DNA from: JAQBVV01 sp965249205
GTDB lineage: Bacteria > Acidobacteriota > Vicinamibacteria > Vicinamibacterales > UBA2999
NCBI GenBank assembly: GCA_965249205.1
Contig: CBDFLL010000006.1
Location: forward strand, 744,001-808,000
Length of the DNA stretch: 64,000 nt
Direction of reading: 5' to 3'
The notes below the pieces were generated by a model. That model was not told where the DNA came from. It saw only the letters and a program-made list of their open reading frames with translations, and ran no database searches. This document shows positions 35,089 to 43,322 of this stretch, in pieces. Within the stretch, counting starts at the first letter, position 1; each line of letters starts with the position of its first letter. Both the position numbers and the translations under genes were made by a program.

Positions 35089-35570
35089 AGCGGCACCGAC
35101 TCGACGACGCCGCGTCGTGCGAGCACTGCGCGGAGATCTTCGATGCGACGACGATTGACACCCAGATCTGTAAAACCGACTCACGAGGCTGAGCGTACGG
35201 CGATGACGCCATCCGAGGCACGAAGATGCAGCTCCACGTCGTCGACGAATCCCAGCAGCGCGCTCCGACACTCGGCATGCAGGTAGTTGGGGGTGTCGGT
35301 GATCAAACGGGTGCGCGCGAGCCCGGCTACAGCGCTTCGTACGGCAGCCCAGCCCTCAGCCGCGGGGACCTTCAGCACGAGCGGCGAAATCGCGTGCGGC
35401 GCGTCGGTGGCGTCGCTTGAGACGCAATTGGGCCACCTCTGACACGCCCCCAGGCGGCCGTTATGTACGCCCAGGTTTGTTGGTCGAGTGCCGGCACACG
35501 AGATAAGTGGCACGAGGCAGACGGTCAATCCGAGGCGCCGGGTCCGAACGGCGTGCCGTTGTGCTGACAG
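35085..35570 (-). pseudogene. DUF1499 lipoprotein-like gene with premature TGA
   Basis: The frame encodes a basic n-region and hydrophobic segment with lipobox (RTRRLGLTVCLVPLISC) and a DUF1499 domain: GRLGACQRWPNCVSSDA, HAISPLVLKVPAAEGWAAV, YLHAECRSALLGFVDDVELH and VIAVRSAS. TGA at 35181-35183 then interrupts; the same frame continues VGFTDLGVNRRRIEDLRAVL to a TAG at 35085, and DUF1499 proteins normally read RSASR-VG.SDLGVNRRRIE at this point. So CGA (Arg) to TGA explains the stop, removing the last 31 residues. The start is uncertain: CTG 35570 gives the best signal peptide, TTG 35528 is the alternative. Confidence 0.7.
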
Positions 35571-35583
35571 AACCCCATCAACG

Positions 35584-36336
35584 TCAGACCCGCTCGCGGA
35601 GCGGCTGGTCGAGGCCGAGCGCCGCGATGAGTCGCGTGCGCGCGCCCGTGTAATCGCCGCCACGCAACAGCGCCACGATCTCGTCGGTGATCGCGTCTTG
35701 CCAGCGGTCCGGAGGAATGCGATTGGGACAGTCCTGGCAGAGCAGTGGCGGTGGTGGCTGCGTGTGGACGCACGTCGCGGCACACTGGCGATCCCGCTCG
35801 CGAGCCTCCAGGCGAACCTCAGCCAGCAGGTCGCCCAGACGCTCCACCTCCTCGCTAAGAAACTCCTCCATACGGCCGCGTAGCCACCGCGCCAGCGCCG
35901 GACTGGTGCCACCGGTGGATACCGCGATGGCGATCGTCCCGCGTGTCGCCAGTGACGGCAGAACAAAGTCGCAGTTGGCGAGGTCATCTGCGGCGTTCAC
36001 CCAGATGCCCGCCGCGCGCGCTTCGTCCGCGACGATCTTGTTGACCGCGCCGTCATCGGTGGCAACCATGACCATGTCGAACCCTACTGTGTCGCCGGGC
36101 ACGAACGGTCTCGGTTTCCAGATTGCCTGACCGCTCTGGACGAACGCATGCACGTCGTCGATGAGCGTTGGTGCGATCACCGTCACACGCGCGCCGACGT
36201 CTGCCAGTTTCCCGATCTTTTCGAGCGCGACGCGTCCGCCGCCGACGAGCAGCACCGCCCGCCCCTGCATTTCGACGAAAATCGGGTAGTAGCCCACTGG
36301 ACCTTTCTCTGTGTGGTCGACCGACGGACAGATCAC
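35584..36336 (-). CDS. Precorrin-2 dehydrogenase/sirohydrochlorin ferrochelatase-like protein
   Basis: A 250-residue protein like the N-terminal half of CysG or yeast Met8, which oxidises precorrin-2 with NAD and inserts iron to make siroheme. The start YYPIFVEMQGRAVLLVGGGR then VALEKIGKL holds the NAD-binding loop; VMVATDDGAVNKIVADEARA, WVNAADDLANCDFVLPSLAT and IAIAVSTGGTSPALARWLRG match the family closely. The catalytic Asp is expected in NAADD. The C-terminal part carries a Cys-containing segment (CAATCVHTQPPPPLLCQDCP) not usual in Met8. The GTG at 36336 is the only start that keeps the N-terminal strand. No cysteine or nitrite reductase gene adjoins. Confidence 0.88.
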   Translation of the reverse strand: MICPSVDHTEKGPVGYYPIFVEMQGRAVLLVGGGRVALEKIGKLADVGARVTVIAPTLIDDVHAFVQSGQAIWKPRPFVPGDTVGFDMVMVATDDGAVNKIVADEARAAGIWVNAADDLANCDFVLPSLATRGTIAIAVSTGGTSPALARWLRGRMEEFLSEEVERLGDLLAEVRLEARERDRQCAATCVHTQPPPPLLCQDCPNRIPPDRWQDAITDEIVALLRGGDYTGARTRLIAALGLDQPLRERV

Positions 36337-36425
36337 TCACCGTGAACCGAGCCCGCCAGATTGTACGCCCGCTCAACCGTGTGTCGGTGACCTGCGGCGG
36401 AGACGCTTCCTGCTATGGTATTTCG

Positions 36426-37058
36426 GTGCGAGACCTGCTACTCGGGTCGACCGAACGCCACTCACGCGCGGCCGTCATCGGCCGAGCGCTCCTGCTGCTC
36501 GGACTCGTCGTCTACGGCTGGCGACTGGCGCGCCTGCCGATTGGCCCGGCAATCGCCGATTCGTTTCTCCATCTCGTGAACCTGCCGTTCCACGAAGCCG
36601 GTCACCTGATCTTCGCACCGCTGGGCCGCTTCATGTCGGTGCTGGGCGGAAGTCTGACGCAATTGCTGATCCCGGCCGTATGCGCTGGCACGTTGCTCCT
36701 CCAAACACGCGACCCATTTGGTGCTGCCTGCTGCCTGTGGTGGTTCGGTGAGAACCTGCTCGACCTGGCGCCGTATATCGCCGACGCGCGGGCGCTCCAG
36801 CTCGTGTTGCTCGGCGGCCGCACAGGCGCCGAGGTCGAGGGCCACGATTGGGAATTTCTGCTGGCGTCGATGGGATGGCTTCACCTCGATCGCCTGCTTG
36901 GCCTCATCGCACACCGTCTCGGTGTGCTGGTGATCGTCGCGGGGATGTTTGGGCTGGCCTGGTGCTTGTGGCGCAGTGGCCCTCGGATCGGGAGGAAGGT
37001 CGTCCCTGAGACGTTGTCAGTTGAGCCGCGTCGTGTGCTCGTGGGTCCGAAGGTCTAG
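36426..37058 (+). CDS. HEAGH-motif polytopic membrane protein
   Basis: A 210-residue membrane protein with about four hydrophobic helices. Helix 1 (GRALLLLGLVVYGWRLARLP) precedes LVNLPFHEAGHLIFAPLGRF, an H-E-x-x-H zinc motif at the start of a membrane segment as in M50 site-2 proteases, then TQLLIPAVCAGTLLLQTRDP, an acidic ENLLDLAPYIADARA and EGHDWEFLLASMGWLHLDRL. A possible third ligand Asp is in GHDWE. It may be an intramembrane or membrane-embedded zinc peptidase; no substrate evidence. GTG 36426 is used; the last 42 bp overlap the convergent NRDE gene. Confidence 0.75.
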   Translation: MRDLLLGSTERHSRAAVIGRALLLLGLVVYGWRLARLPIGPAIADSFLHLVNLPFHEAGHLIFAPLGRFMSVLGGSLTQLLIPAVCAGTLLLQTRDPFGAACCLWWFGENLLDLAPYIADARALQLVLLGGRTGAEVEGHDWEFLLASMGWLHLDRLLGLIAHRLGVLVIVAGMFGLAWCLWRSGPRIGRKVVPETLSVEPRRVLVGPKV

Positions 37059-37778
37059 AAACTGGTGCCGCGCGGGGGTGGTCTCCGCTCCCTGGGCGAA
37101 AAGCGGCTCGTACTCGAAGGTTGATCTGTCCGTGGTGACGTCGATCGCCGAGCGACTGACAGTTCGCGCGCCCGGGCGTTCCATACAGACGCTGACGTCT
37201 GGACGATCCGGCCAGCGGTGCAAGTGAAACCGCCGCTGACCCTCCAGCCACGAGTCCGGCGCGTTGATGACCGAGGCGACGAACAGTTGTCGTCGTGGCG
37301 GTTCGACCGGTGTGTCACCGAACGACGATGACGTAAACAGCAGCGGTGCCGTCATCAGCACGTCCCTGGTCGCTCGGAAGGCCCCGTCCCAGGTCACGAT
37401 ACTCACGGCGCGGCCCTGGATCGCGACAAGCTGGAACGGCGCGAACTCGGTCGGCTCCAGCTCGCCGGCCGCGCGAACCGCCGCCGGTACGCTGCTGTGT
37501 CGAAGCAACTCCGGAATGATGGCGCCTCTGCTACGGAGGTCAGGTCTGCTCTGTTTGGAGTGTTGAGCGGCCGATCTGTTCAGGATGGCCATGACCAGCC
37601 CGTCGTCGTTCACGCCGATCCAGGTGCCTCCACCGTCGGGATCGATTGGAAACACCGCTGATGTCGAGCCCAGATCGTAGCGCTGGGGGGCAAGAGCAAC
37701 GGCGCGGCTCACCACTTCGTCGCGGTTGCACACGAGGCGGAAGCCGTCGTCCCGGGGAACAACGCTGACCGTACACAT
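37017..37778 (-). CDS. NRDE (TANGO2-like) family protein
   Basis: A 253-residue protein opening MCTVSVVPRDDGFRLVCNRD-E, the hallmark of the NRDE family (Cys2 is conserved and resembles an N-terminal nucleophile), then GGGTWIGVNDDGLVMAILNR. Middle segments FAPFQLVAIQGRAVSIVTWD and RTVSRSAIDVTTDRSTFEYE fit the same family. Biochemical role unsettled; TANGO2 homologues are linked to haem and lipid handling. ATG 37778 is fixed by the need for MC at the N-terminus. Overlaps the end of the membrane protein gene. Confidence 0.85.
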   Translation of the reverse strand: MCTVSVVPRDDGFRLVCNRDEVVSRAVALAPQRYDLGSTSAVFPIDPDGGGTWIGVNDDGLVMAILNRSAAQHSKQSRPDLRSRGAIIPELLRHSSVPAAVRAAGELEPTEFAPFQLVAIQGRAVSIVTWDGAFRATRDVLMTAPLLFTSSSFGDTPVEPPRRQLFVASVINAPDSWLEGQRRFHLHRWPDRPDVSVCMERPGARTVSRSAIDVTTDRSTFEYEPLFAQGAETTPARHQFLDLRTHEHTTRLN

Positions 37779-38062
37779 CGGGGCTACGAACCAGTGGTCC
37801 GCGGCTGAACGCCCAGGCCGTCGCTGAGAAACGACCGGCCCATTGACGTGACGGCGGAGAAAACGGATCGCGAAGAGAGACGTGTCATCGGTCCTCACAG
37901 CATATGGCTTTTCACCGGTCGTCGCGCTACGCGGAAACCGGCGGCCTGAGCGATCACCGGGAAGCCGTGTGCGGGAAATCCGCACGCACGGTTTTGAATG
38001 TGGGTGCGGGTCGAAACGGATGCGGCGGCGCCCGCGGAATCGGCTAGCATCTACCACATTGC

Positions 38063-38263
38063 ATGACCCACATCCACAAGATCCGCTTCCACCGCGCGGT
38101 CGCGCCTCACCCGTTCCGCCTCGACGACGGTCGGGTCATTTCAGCGCAGGATGATGACGACGAGGATGACCTCGGCGATGACGACGATGGTCAGGACGAG
38201 GATGACGATGATGACGATGGTGACGACGGCGAATCCGAGTTGCCTCCCGGGTGGTCTGACTGA
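38063..38263 (+). CDS. Short Asp-rich protein
   Basis: A 66-residue frame beginning MTHIHKIRFHRAVAPHPFRL followed by an acidic low-complexity tract (QDDDDEDDLGDDDDGQDED, then DDDDDDGDDGESE) and ending LPPGWSD. The repeated GAY triplets could simply be simple-sequence DNA, but the ordered non-repetitive N-terminus and a proper ATG argue for a gene. Could bind calcium or metals; no family recognised. Confidence 0.42.
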   Translation: MTHIHKIRFHRAVAPHPFRLDDGRVISAQDDDDEDDLGDDDDGQDEDDDDDDGDDGESELPPGWSD

Positions 38264-38347
38264 CGGCGTGGTTATGAAGGGCTCGGGCGGGCGCCTCGAC
38301 GCCCAAGCTGGCAATCCTATTTCCACCCGAACCCCAGGGAGATGACG

Positions 38348-39220
38348 ATGCGTACTGCGCAGATGGCTCTGGCAGCGTTTCTGGTTGGCGCGGTGTCTTC
38401 GGCCTCGGAAGCGCAGAGCGTCTCGGCCGAGCCGGCGGCCTGCGAGTTGCCCCACACCACGGGTGTCGTGGAGCCGCGGATTGTATCCGGTCAGCGGCAG
38501 CGGACGTATCGACTGTTCGTACCCGCGAGCTACGACGGCCACACGCGGCTGCCCCTCGTGCTCGACTTGCACGGGAGCGGCGGGTCGTCGGCCGGGCAGG
38601 CGAGGACCAGTGGCTTCGAGGCCGTGGCCGCGCGAGAAGGCTTTGCCGTGGCGACACTGGAGGCCGAGGGCGCCATCTGGAATGTTCCTGTCCGCGACGA
38701 TCGCCCCGACGACATCGCGTACGTGGCCGACGTGATCGATCACGTGGCTGTTGGTGTGTGCGTCGATCTCACCAGAATCTACGTCACCGGGTTCTCGGGA
38801 GGCGGACGCATGACGTCACTGGTGGGGTGCAAGCTCGGTGCGCGCATCGCGGCCATGGCGCCGGTGTCGGGACTCCGGTGGCCGGCCCCCTGCGAGGGGC
38901 GTGCCATTCCGGTGCTGACCTTCCACGGACTGGCGGACCCACAAAACCCGTACGGTGGGCACGCCGCAGGGAGAGCTGATGCATGGTTGGAGAGCGTGCC
39001 CGAAGCCCTCGCTGGCTGGGCGGGGCATAACGGCTGCGACCCCGACGTGATCCTGGACGACCCCGACGGCCCGCTGTCCACGATGCGTTACGAAGGGTGC
39101 GACGGCGGCGCCGACGTGCGGATGATTCGTATTGACGGCCTCGGCCACACATGGACCAGGCGGGAAGTCGACACGACTGAAGAGATGTGGCGATTCTTCA
39201 GCGACCACCGTTTGCCGTAA
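38348..39220 (+). CDS. Exported PHB-depolymerase/feruloyl-esterase-like hydrolase
   Basis: A 290-residue secreted alpha/beta hydrolase. ATG 38348 is better spaced from AGGGAG than ATG 38342; the signal peptide MRTAQMALAAFLVGAVSSAS ends about ASEAQ. Features: RTYRLFVPASYDGHTRLPLV, LDLHGSGGSSAG (oxyanion loop), IYVTGFSGGGRMTSLVGCKL with the nucleophile Ser (G-F-S-G-G), Asp in HGLADPQNPYGG, His in DGLGHTWTR. Four or more Cys in the mature part may form disulfides. Degrades ester-linked polymers or phenolic esters by family; exact substrate unknown. Confidence 0.87.
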   Translation: MRTAQMALAAFLVGAVSSASEAQSVSAEPAACELPHTTGVVEPRIVSGQRQRTYRLFVPASYDGHTRLPLVLDLHGSGGSSAGQARTSGFEAVAAREGFAVATLEAEGAIWNVPVRDDRPDDIAYVADVIDHVAVGVCVDLTRIYVTGFSGGGRMTSLVGCKLGARIAAMAPVSGLRWPAPCEGRAIPVLTFHGLADPQNPYGGHAAGRADAWLESVPEALAGWAGHNGCDPDVILDDPDGPLSTMRYEGCDGGADVRMIRIDGLGHTWTRREVDTTEEMWRFFSDHRLP

Positions 39221-39247
39221 TAGCAGAGGCACCGCTCTTTCCGCGAC

Positions 39248-39493
39248 ATGATCGTCTGGCACATGCGTGGTTACACCGACCCCGACGGGGAGTTCGAAGG
39301 CGGTGAGATGAGCTGCGCGATTGAGCATGCGGAGGGCGGGTATCGGTTTGTCGTCTGGCACGACGACGAGATCCAGACGGAAGAGATCCACGGATCGATC
39401 GACGCGGCGCGCGGAAAGCGGAGATGCTCCGGTCTGACCTGCTGGCGCGGGGATGGCTGGACGAAGAGCAGGGAAGAGGAGGAGGTGTCATGA
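39248..39493 (+). CDS. Small hypothetical protein, possibly frameshifted
   Basis: An 81-residue frame MIVWHMRGYTDPDGEFEGGE... whose TGA overlaps the next gene's ATG (ATGA), suggesting coupling. After GSIDAARGK the neighbouring frame reads AEMLRSDLLARGWLDEE, which looks more protein-like than the annotated tail; one missing A in the AAA at about 39417 would connect them. The N-terminal part has W/H/D-rich beta-like sequence and no known family. Confidence 0.5.
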   Translation: MIVWHMRGYTDPDGEFEGGEMSCAIEHAEGGYRFVVWHDDEIQTEEIHGSIDAARGKRRCSGLTCWRGDGWTKSREEEEVS

Positions 39494-40524
39494 AGCGAAC
39501 GGCGATAGCATCAGTGCTCGCGGCGATGGTGGTCACAGTGATGTTGACGGCGGCGCTGACGGTAGTGAACGCGTCGGCTCAGGGCGTTGTGGAGACCAAC
39601 CTCCGGACCGACGTCGAGTACGCGGTGCACGATGGCGTGTCCCTGAAAGGTGACCTGTACTCGCCCGCATCCGCAGGACCGCACCCCGCCCTCATCCTGA
39701 TCCACGGTGGTTCGTTCCGCGGAGGATCCAAGGCGCAATACGGTCGATCCTGGGCCGCGTACCTGGCGGCACGCGGCTATGTCGTGTTTGCGATCGACTA
39801 TCGGTTGTCTACTTCGGAGCAGACAACTTGGCCGCAGGCGCTGCTCGACTGCAAAGCTGCCGTGCAATTCCTGCGCGGCAATGCCACGGCGTTGGGCGTC
39901 GATCCGGAGCGCATCGGTGTCGGCGGCGATTCAGCCGGCGGAACCTTGGCTGCGCTGGTGGCGCTGACCCAGGACATGCCGGCGTTTGCCAACAAGTACC
40001 CGGATGACGCCTATGCCGCAGCGTCCACCACAATCAAGGTCGTCGTGCCGATCTACGGCGTCTACGACATGATGTCGTGGCGGCGATACACGCTGGGTAC
40101 CGGCAATAAAGGCTCGCTGGAACAGTTCATCGGCGGAACCCCGGACGAGATGCCGGGCGCATATTTTGAGGCGTCGCCGCTGGCCTACCTGCGCGAGGCT
40201 GCGACCAGCCTGGGCGCGGTGTCGGTACCCAATGCGGGGACGTCGATCCCGTGGTTCGTGGCGTGGGGCGTACTTGACGAGGTGGTGCCGCCGGCCAGTC
40301 AGTCGGTCGCACTGGTACGGGCGCTCAGGGACGCCGGTGCCGACGTGACGGACATCGCGATTCCCAACACAGGCCATCTGTTCTTCAGGGGTGCCCGGTT
40401 GACGGGACGACAGGGAACGCCGGTGTGTGAGGACCAGAGTATGGGTGGATATTCGTGCAGCGGTCCGACGCCCAACGACTATCTCGAGAGCCGGTTCCTC
40501 GAGTTTCTCCGTCGCGGATTGTAA
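39490..40524 (+). CDS. Exported esterase/lipase (HSL-like alpha/beta hydrolase)
   Basis: A 344-residue secreted alpha/beta hydrolase, start fixed by GGAGGAGGTG before ATG 39490. Signal peptide MKRTAIASVLAAMVVTVMLT ending about VNASAQ. The oxyanion motif LILIHGGSFRGGSK, nucleophile GVGGDSAGGTLAAL (G-D-S-A-G), an Asp in WGVLDEVVPP and His in IPNTGHLFFRG complete the triad. Similar to BD-FAE/HSL family carboxylesterases. Translationally coupled to the small gene before it; followed after 26 bp by another hydrolase gene. Confidence 0.9.
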   Translation: MKRTAIASVLAAMVVTVMLTAALTVVNASAQGVVETNLRTDVEYAVHDGVSLKGDLYSPASAGPHPALILIHGGSFRGGSKAQYGRSWAAYLAARGYVVFAIDYRLSTSEQTTWPQALLDCKAAVQFLRGNATALGVDPERIGVGGDSAGGTLAALVALTQDMPAFANKYPDDAYAAASTTIKVVVPIYGVYDMMSWRRYTLGTGNKGSLEQFIGGTPDEMPGAYFEASPLAYLREAATSLGAVSVPNAGTSIPWFVAWGVLDEVVPPASQSVALVRALRDAGADVTDIAIPNTGHLFFRGARLTGRQGTPVCEDQSMGGYSCSGPTPNDYLESRFLEFLRRGL

Positions 40525-40550
40525 GCGAGCAGCAGGACACCAGACCCGTC

Positions 40551-41192
40551 ATGCAGGAACATCACATCGACGTGCGTCGCACGGCACGCTACTACACGCT
40601 CGACCCGGCCGAGGCGCCGGAGGAGGTCTGGTTTGTGCTCCATGGCTACGGCCAACTCGCACAGTATTTCATCAGACACTTTGAAGCGATCCAGAACGGA
40701 CGGCGTCTCATCGTCGCACCCGAAGCCCTGTCGCGGTACTACCTGCCAGGCCACAAGCGTGTGGGCGCCTCGTGGATGACCAAGGAAGACCGTCTCACCG
40801 AGATTGACGACTACCTGGCCTATCTCGATACGCTCCACGATCAGATCTTCGAGCGAGTGGACCGAAGCCGCGTCACAGTACACGTGCTCGGCTTCTCGCA
40901 GGGTGGTGCCACGGCCACCCGCTGGGCGACGCTGGGCCGCGTCGATGCCGATCGTGTGACCCTCTGGGCCAGCGAACTGGCCCACGGCGTCGACTTGACC
41001 GCGCACGCCGATACGCTCCGTCGCCGCCAGCTGACGTTCGTTGTCGGCACCGAAGACGAATTCCTCACGCCGGCACGCCTGGTGGCCCAGGAGGCGCTGC
41101 TGACTGCGCACAAGATTCCCTATCGACTGCACACCTTCACAGGCCCGCACAAGATGGATGCCGCCGCGTTGACGCTGCTGGCGGGCGAGTAG
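40551..41192 (+). CDS. Phospholipase/carboxylesterase (Abhydrolase_2, YpfH-like)
   Basis: A 213-residue cytoplasmic esterase: VWFVLHGYGQLAQYFIRHFE, nucleophile HVLGFSQGGATATRWATL (G-F-S-Q-G), Asp in VGTEDEFLTP and His in FTGPHKMDAA. Lacks a signal peptide. The start ATG 40551 lies 26 bp after the esterase stop, so the two hydrolases probably share a transcript. Acts on short acyl esters by family resemblance. Confidence 0.88.
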   Translation: MQEHHIDVRRTARYYTLDPAEAPEEVWFVLHGYGQLAQYFIRHFEAIQNGRRLIVAPEALSRYYLPGHKRVGASWMTKEDRLTEIDDYLAYLDTLHDQIFERVDRSRVTVHVLGFSQGGATATRWATLGRVDADRVTLWASELAHGVDLTAHADTLRRRQLTFVVGTEDEFLTPARLVAQEALLTAHKIPYRLHTFTGPHKMDAAALTLLAGE

Positions 41193-41330
41193 CCGGTCCG
41201 CTTTCCACTTGCGACCAGCGAGTGTGTGTCAGATAGTGTGACCAGAAGACACGCTCTTTCGACGATGGCATCCCGGTGTGGGGTTCGCCCATTGGTCGAC
41301 CGGTGTTCGAAAATGAGTAGGAAGGTCACG

Positions 41331-42896
41331 ATGCGTTTCAGATGGTGGTGTGCGACCAGTGTCGTGGTGTTCATGTTGGCCTCAAGCGTGGCCAATGCGC
41401 AGACGTTCCAGGTGATCGAAGCAACAATCGGGGATGTGCATGCGGCGCTCGCCTCGGGGCAGATCACGTGCCGAGCGCTGGTCCAGCAGTATCTCGACCG
41501 TATCGACGCGTACGACGAGACCGGTCCATCGCTCAACGCGATTCAGCACGTCAATGCCGGCGCACTGCAGGCGGCCGAGGCGCTCGACGAGTCGTTTAGC
41601 GCATCGGGGTTGGTCGGGCCGCTGCACTGTGTCCCGGTGTTGCTCAAAGACCAGGTCGAGACCCGTGACATGCCGACCACGTACGGATCGGCGCTGTTCG
41701 AGGGATTCGTTTCTGGGCGCGATGCGACCATCGTCAGCCGCCTGCAGGACGCGGGAGCGCTCATCCTGGCGAAGACCAACATGGGAGAGTTCGCCAACGG
41801 CTACGTCGGGTCGGCGTTCGGCGCGATCAGGAACGCCTACGATCCGACGCGCAATCCGAGCGGCTCCTCCGGCGGCACGGCCGCAGGGATTGCTGCGAAC
41901 TTCGGGCTCGTGGGCATCGGCGAAGACACCGGCGGGTCCGTCCGTGGCCCTGCCGCGGTCCACAGCCTGGTCGGGCTGCGACCCACAGTGCCGCTGGTCA
42001 GTCGCCACGGCATGCTGCCCGGCAAACCATCCACGGATACGCTCGGACCGATCACCCGCACCGTGACCGATGCGGCCAGACTACTCGACGTGCTGGCCGG
42101 CTATGACCCCAACGACCCGATCACCGCGTACGCCATCGGCCACGTGCCCGACTCGTACGTCGACGGTCTCGACGCCGAGAGCCTTCGCGGCGCGCGGGTC
42201 GGCGTGATCCGCGAACCGATGCACTCCGAGGCCGACCCGGACTCTGACGACTATAAACAGGTGCAGGCCGTCATCGATCGGGCGATCGCCGATCTGCGCG
42301 CGCGCGGCGCCGTGGTCGTGGACCCGGTTGTCGTGCCCGACCTCGATGCCGTGGAGCGGGCCTATGTCGAGAACAACTTTGAGACCGAGCAGGCGGTGAA
42401 TGCGTATCTGGAACAGCACGCCAATGCTCCCGTGAAGACACTCAGGGACATTCTCGTGTCCGGCGTCGTGATGCCATGGCGGGCGACTGGACTGATCAAC
42501 GTGGTGGGTCTGACGACCGATGACCACGAGTATCTCTCCATCCTTGAGGCCAACGAGCGGATACGAAGAAACGTACTGACCGTCATGGCCGAGCACGAAC
42601 TCGACGCACTGGTGTACGCCACGTTCGATCACCAGACGACGACGATCGCGCCAGATGCTCTCACCAACGCGGACACCGAAGACGGATATGCCCTGGGTAA
42701 CAATCGGCGTCTGAGTCCGGTGACCGGATTCCCGGCGCTGACGGTGCCCGCCGGTTTCACCACGGATGGACTGCCGGTCGGACTCGAGTTTCTCGGGAGG
42801 CCCTTCACCGAGGCGACGTTGCTGCAGCTAGGCTACGGCTACGAGCAGGGCACCGAGCGCCGCGAGCCGCCGGCCACGACGCCGGCCTTGCCCTGA
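41331..42896 (+). CDS. Exported amidase (amidase signature family)
   Basis: A 521-residue amidase with a signal peptide (MRFRWWCATSVVVFMLASSV to about ANAQT), so periplasmic or secreted. The Ser-cisSer-Lys triad is visible: Lys in CVPVLLKDQVET, cis-Ser in NPSGSSGGTAAGIAA and nucleophile Ser in GEDTGGSVRGPAAVH. The core LNAIQHVNAGALQAAEALDE and the C-terminal SPVTGFPALTVPAGFTTDGL match GatA-like amidases. ATG 41331 follows AGGAAGG; ATG 41313 is an alternative. Likely hydrolyses amides or peptides of unknown nature; it is not GatA, as no gatB/gatC adjoin and it is exported. Confidence 0.9.
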   Translation: MRFRWWCATSVVVFMLASSVANAQTFQVIEATIGDVHAALASGQITCRALVQQYLDRIDAYDETGPSLNAIQHVNAGALQAAEALDESFSASGLVGPLHCVPVLLKDQVETRDMPTTYGSALFEGFVSGRDATIVSRLQDAGALILAKTNMGEFANGYVGSAFGAIRNAYDPTRNPSGSSGGTAAGIAANFGLVGIGEDTGGSVRGPAAVHSLVGLRPTVPLVSRHGMLPGKPSTDTLGPITRTVTDAARLLDVLAGYDPNDPITAYAIGHVPDSYVDGLDAESLRGARVGVIREPMHSEADPDSDDYKQVQAVIDRAIADLRARGAVVVDPVVVPDLDAVERAYVENNFETEQAVNAYLEQHANAPVKTLRDILVSGVVMPWRATGLINVVGLTTDDHEYLSILEANERIRRNVLTVMAEHELDALVYATFDHQTTTIAPDALTNADTEDGYALGNNRRLSPVTGFPALTVPAGFTTDGLPVGLEFLGRPFTEATLLQLGYGYEQGTERREPPATTPALP

Positions 42897-42979
42897 CCCT
42901 CGGCAGACCCGCCGCTAGTTCGTCGCTGCCGGTGCGGCAGGCGCGCTGTGAATGAATCTCGAGCGAGCGTGGTCAGCTG

Positions 42980-42992
42980 GCGCGGATTTCAC
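42980..42992 (+). repeat. GCGCGGATTTCA repeat, left arm (pair 2)
   Basis: GCGCGGATTTCAC, paired in inverse orientation with TGAAATCCGCGCTA at 44717-44730. A MITE-like element and an IS5 copy lie between the two arms; without them the arms would be about 130 bp apart. Confidence 0.6.
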
Positions 42993-43002
42993 TTGTCCCT
43001 AG

Positions 43003-43318
43003 TGGTCTGGTTGCGAATCAGCCACCGCGTTTTTGGCTTGTACGTATTGCTCGCATGTGGTACTTCCTCGGGCGGCTAGGAGGTGCCACATCCGATCGAA
43101 AACGCGTTAGGCATTCGGCCGGCTCAAGTGCTTTTCATGACCGTGTGGCGTCTGAGTAGACGCAATGCCGAAACACAAGGCTATTGGAAAAGCGCTCTAT
43201 GCCTCCCGTCTGGCGGCGTTGCTCCTCCGTCACATGCGCCCGGCATGCTCCCTCGTCGCGCCTGGCCAGCCGGGCGCCTCACCGCCCTCGGTGCACAAGC
43301 CAATTCGCAACCAGACCA
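43003..43318. mobile_element. 316-bp MITE-like element flanked by CTAG
   Basis: Ends are inverted repeats TGGTCTGGTTGCGAAT (43003-43018) and its inverse in AATTCGCAACCAGACCA (43302-43318). Direct CTAG copies lie at 42999-43002 and 43319-43322, consistent with a 4-bp target duplication. It encodes no transposase; internal sequence includes the longer version of the hairpin repeat found at 29581-29633. The right-hand CTAG is also the left target copy of IS5 copy 4. The ends differ from the IS5 termini, so the mobilising enzyme is not identified. Confidence 0.72.
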
Positions 43319-43322
43319 CTAG

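Noticed and set aside
37882..38154. A 90-codon plus-strand frame upstream of the Asp-rich gene
   Set aside because: Composition is Arg/Pro-rich noise, it overlaps the upstream region of the NRDE gene, and it has no start signal or family resemblance.
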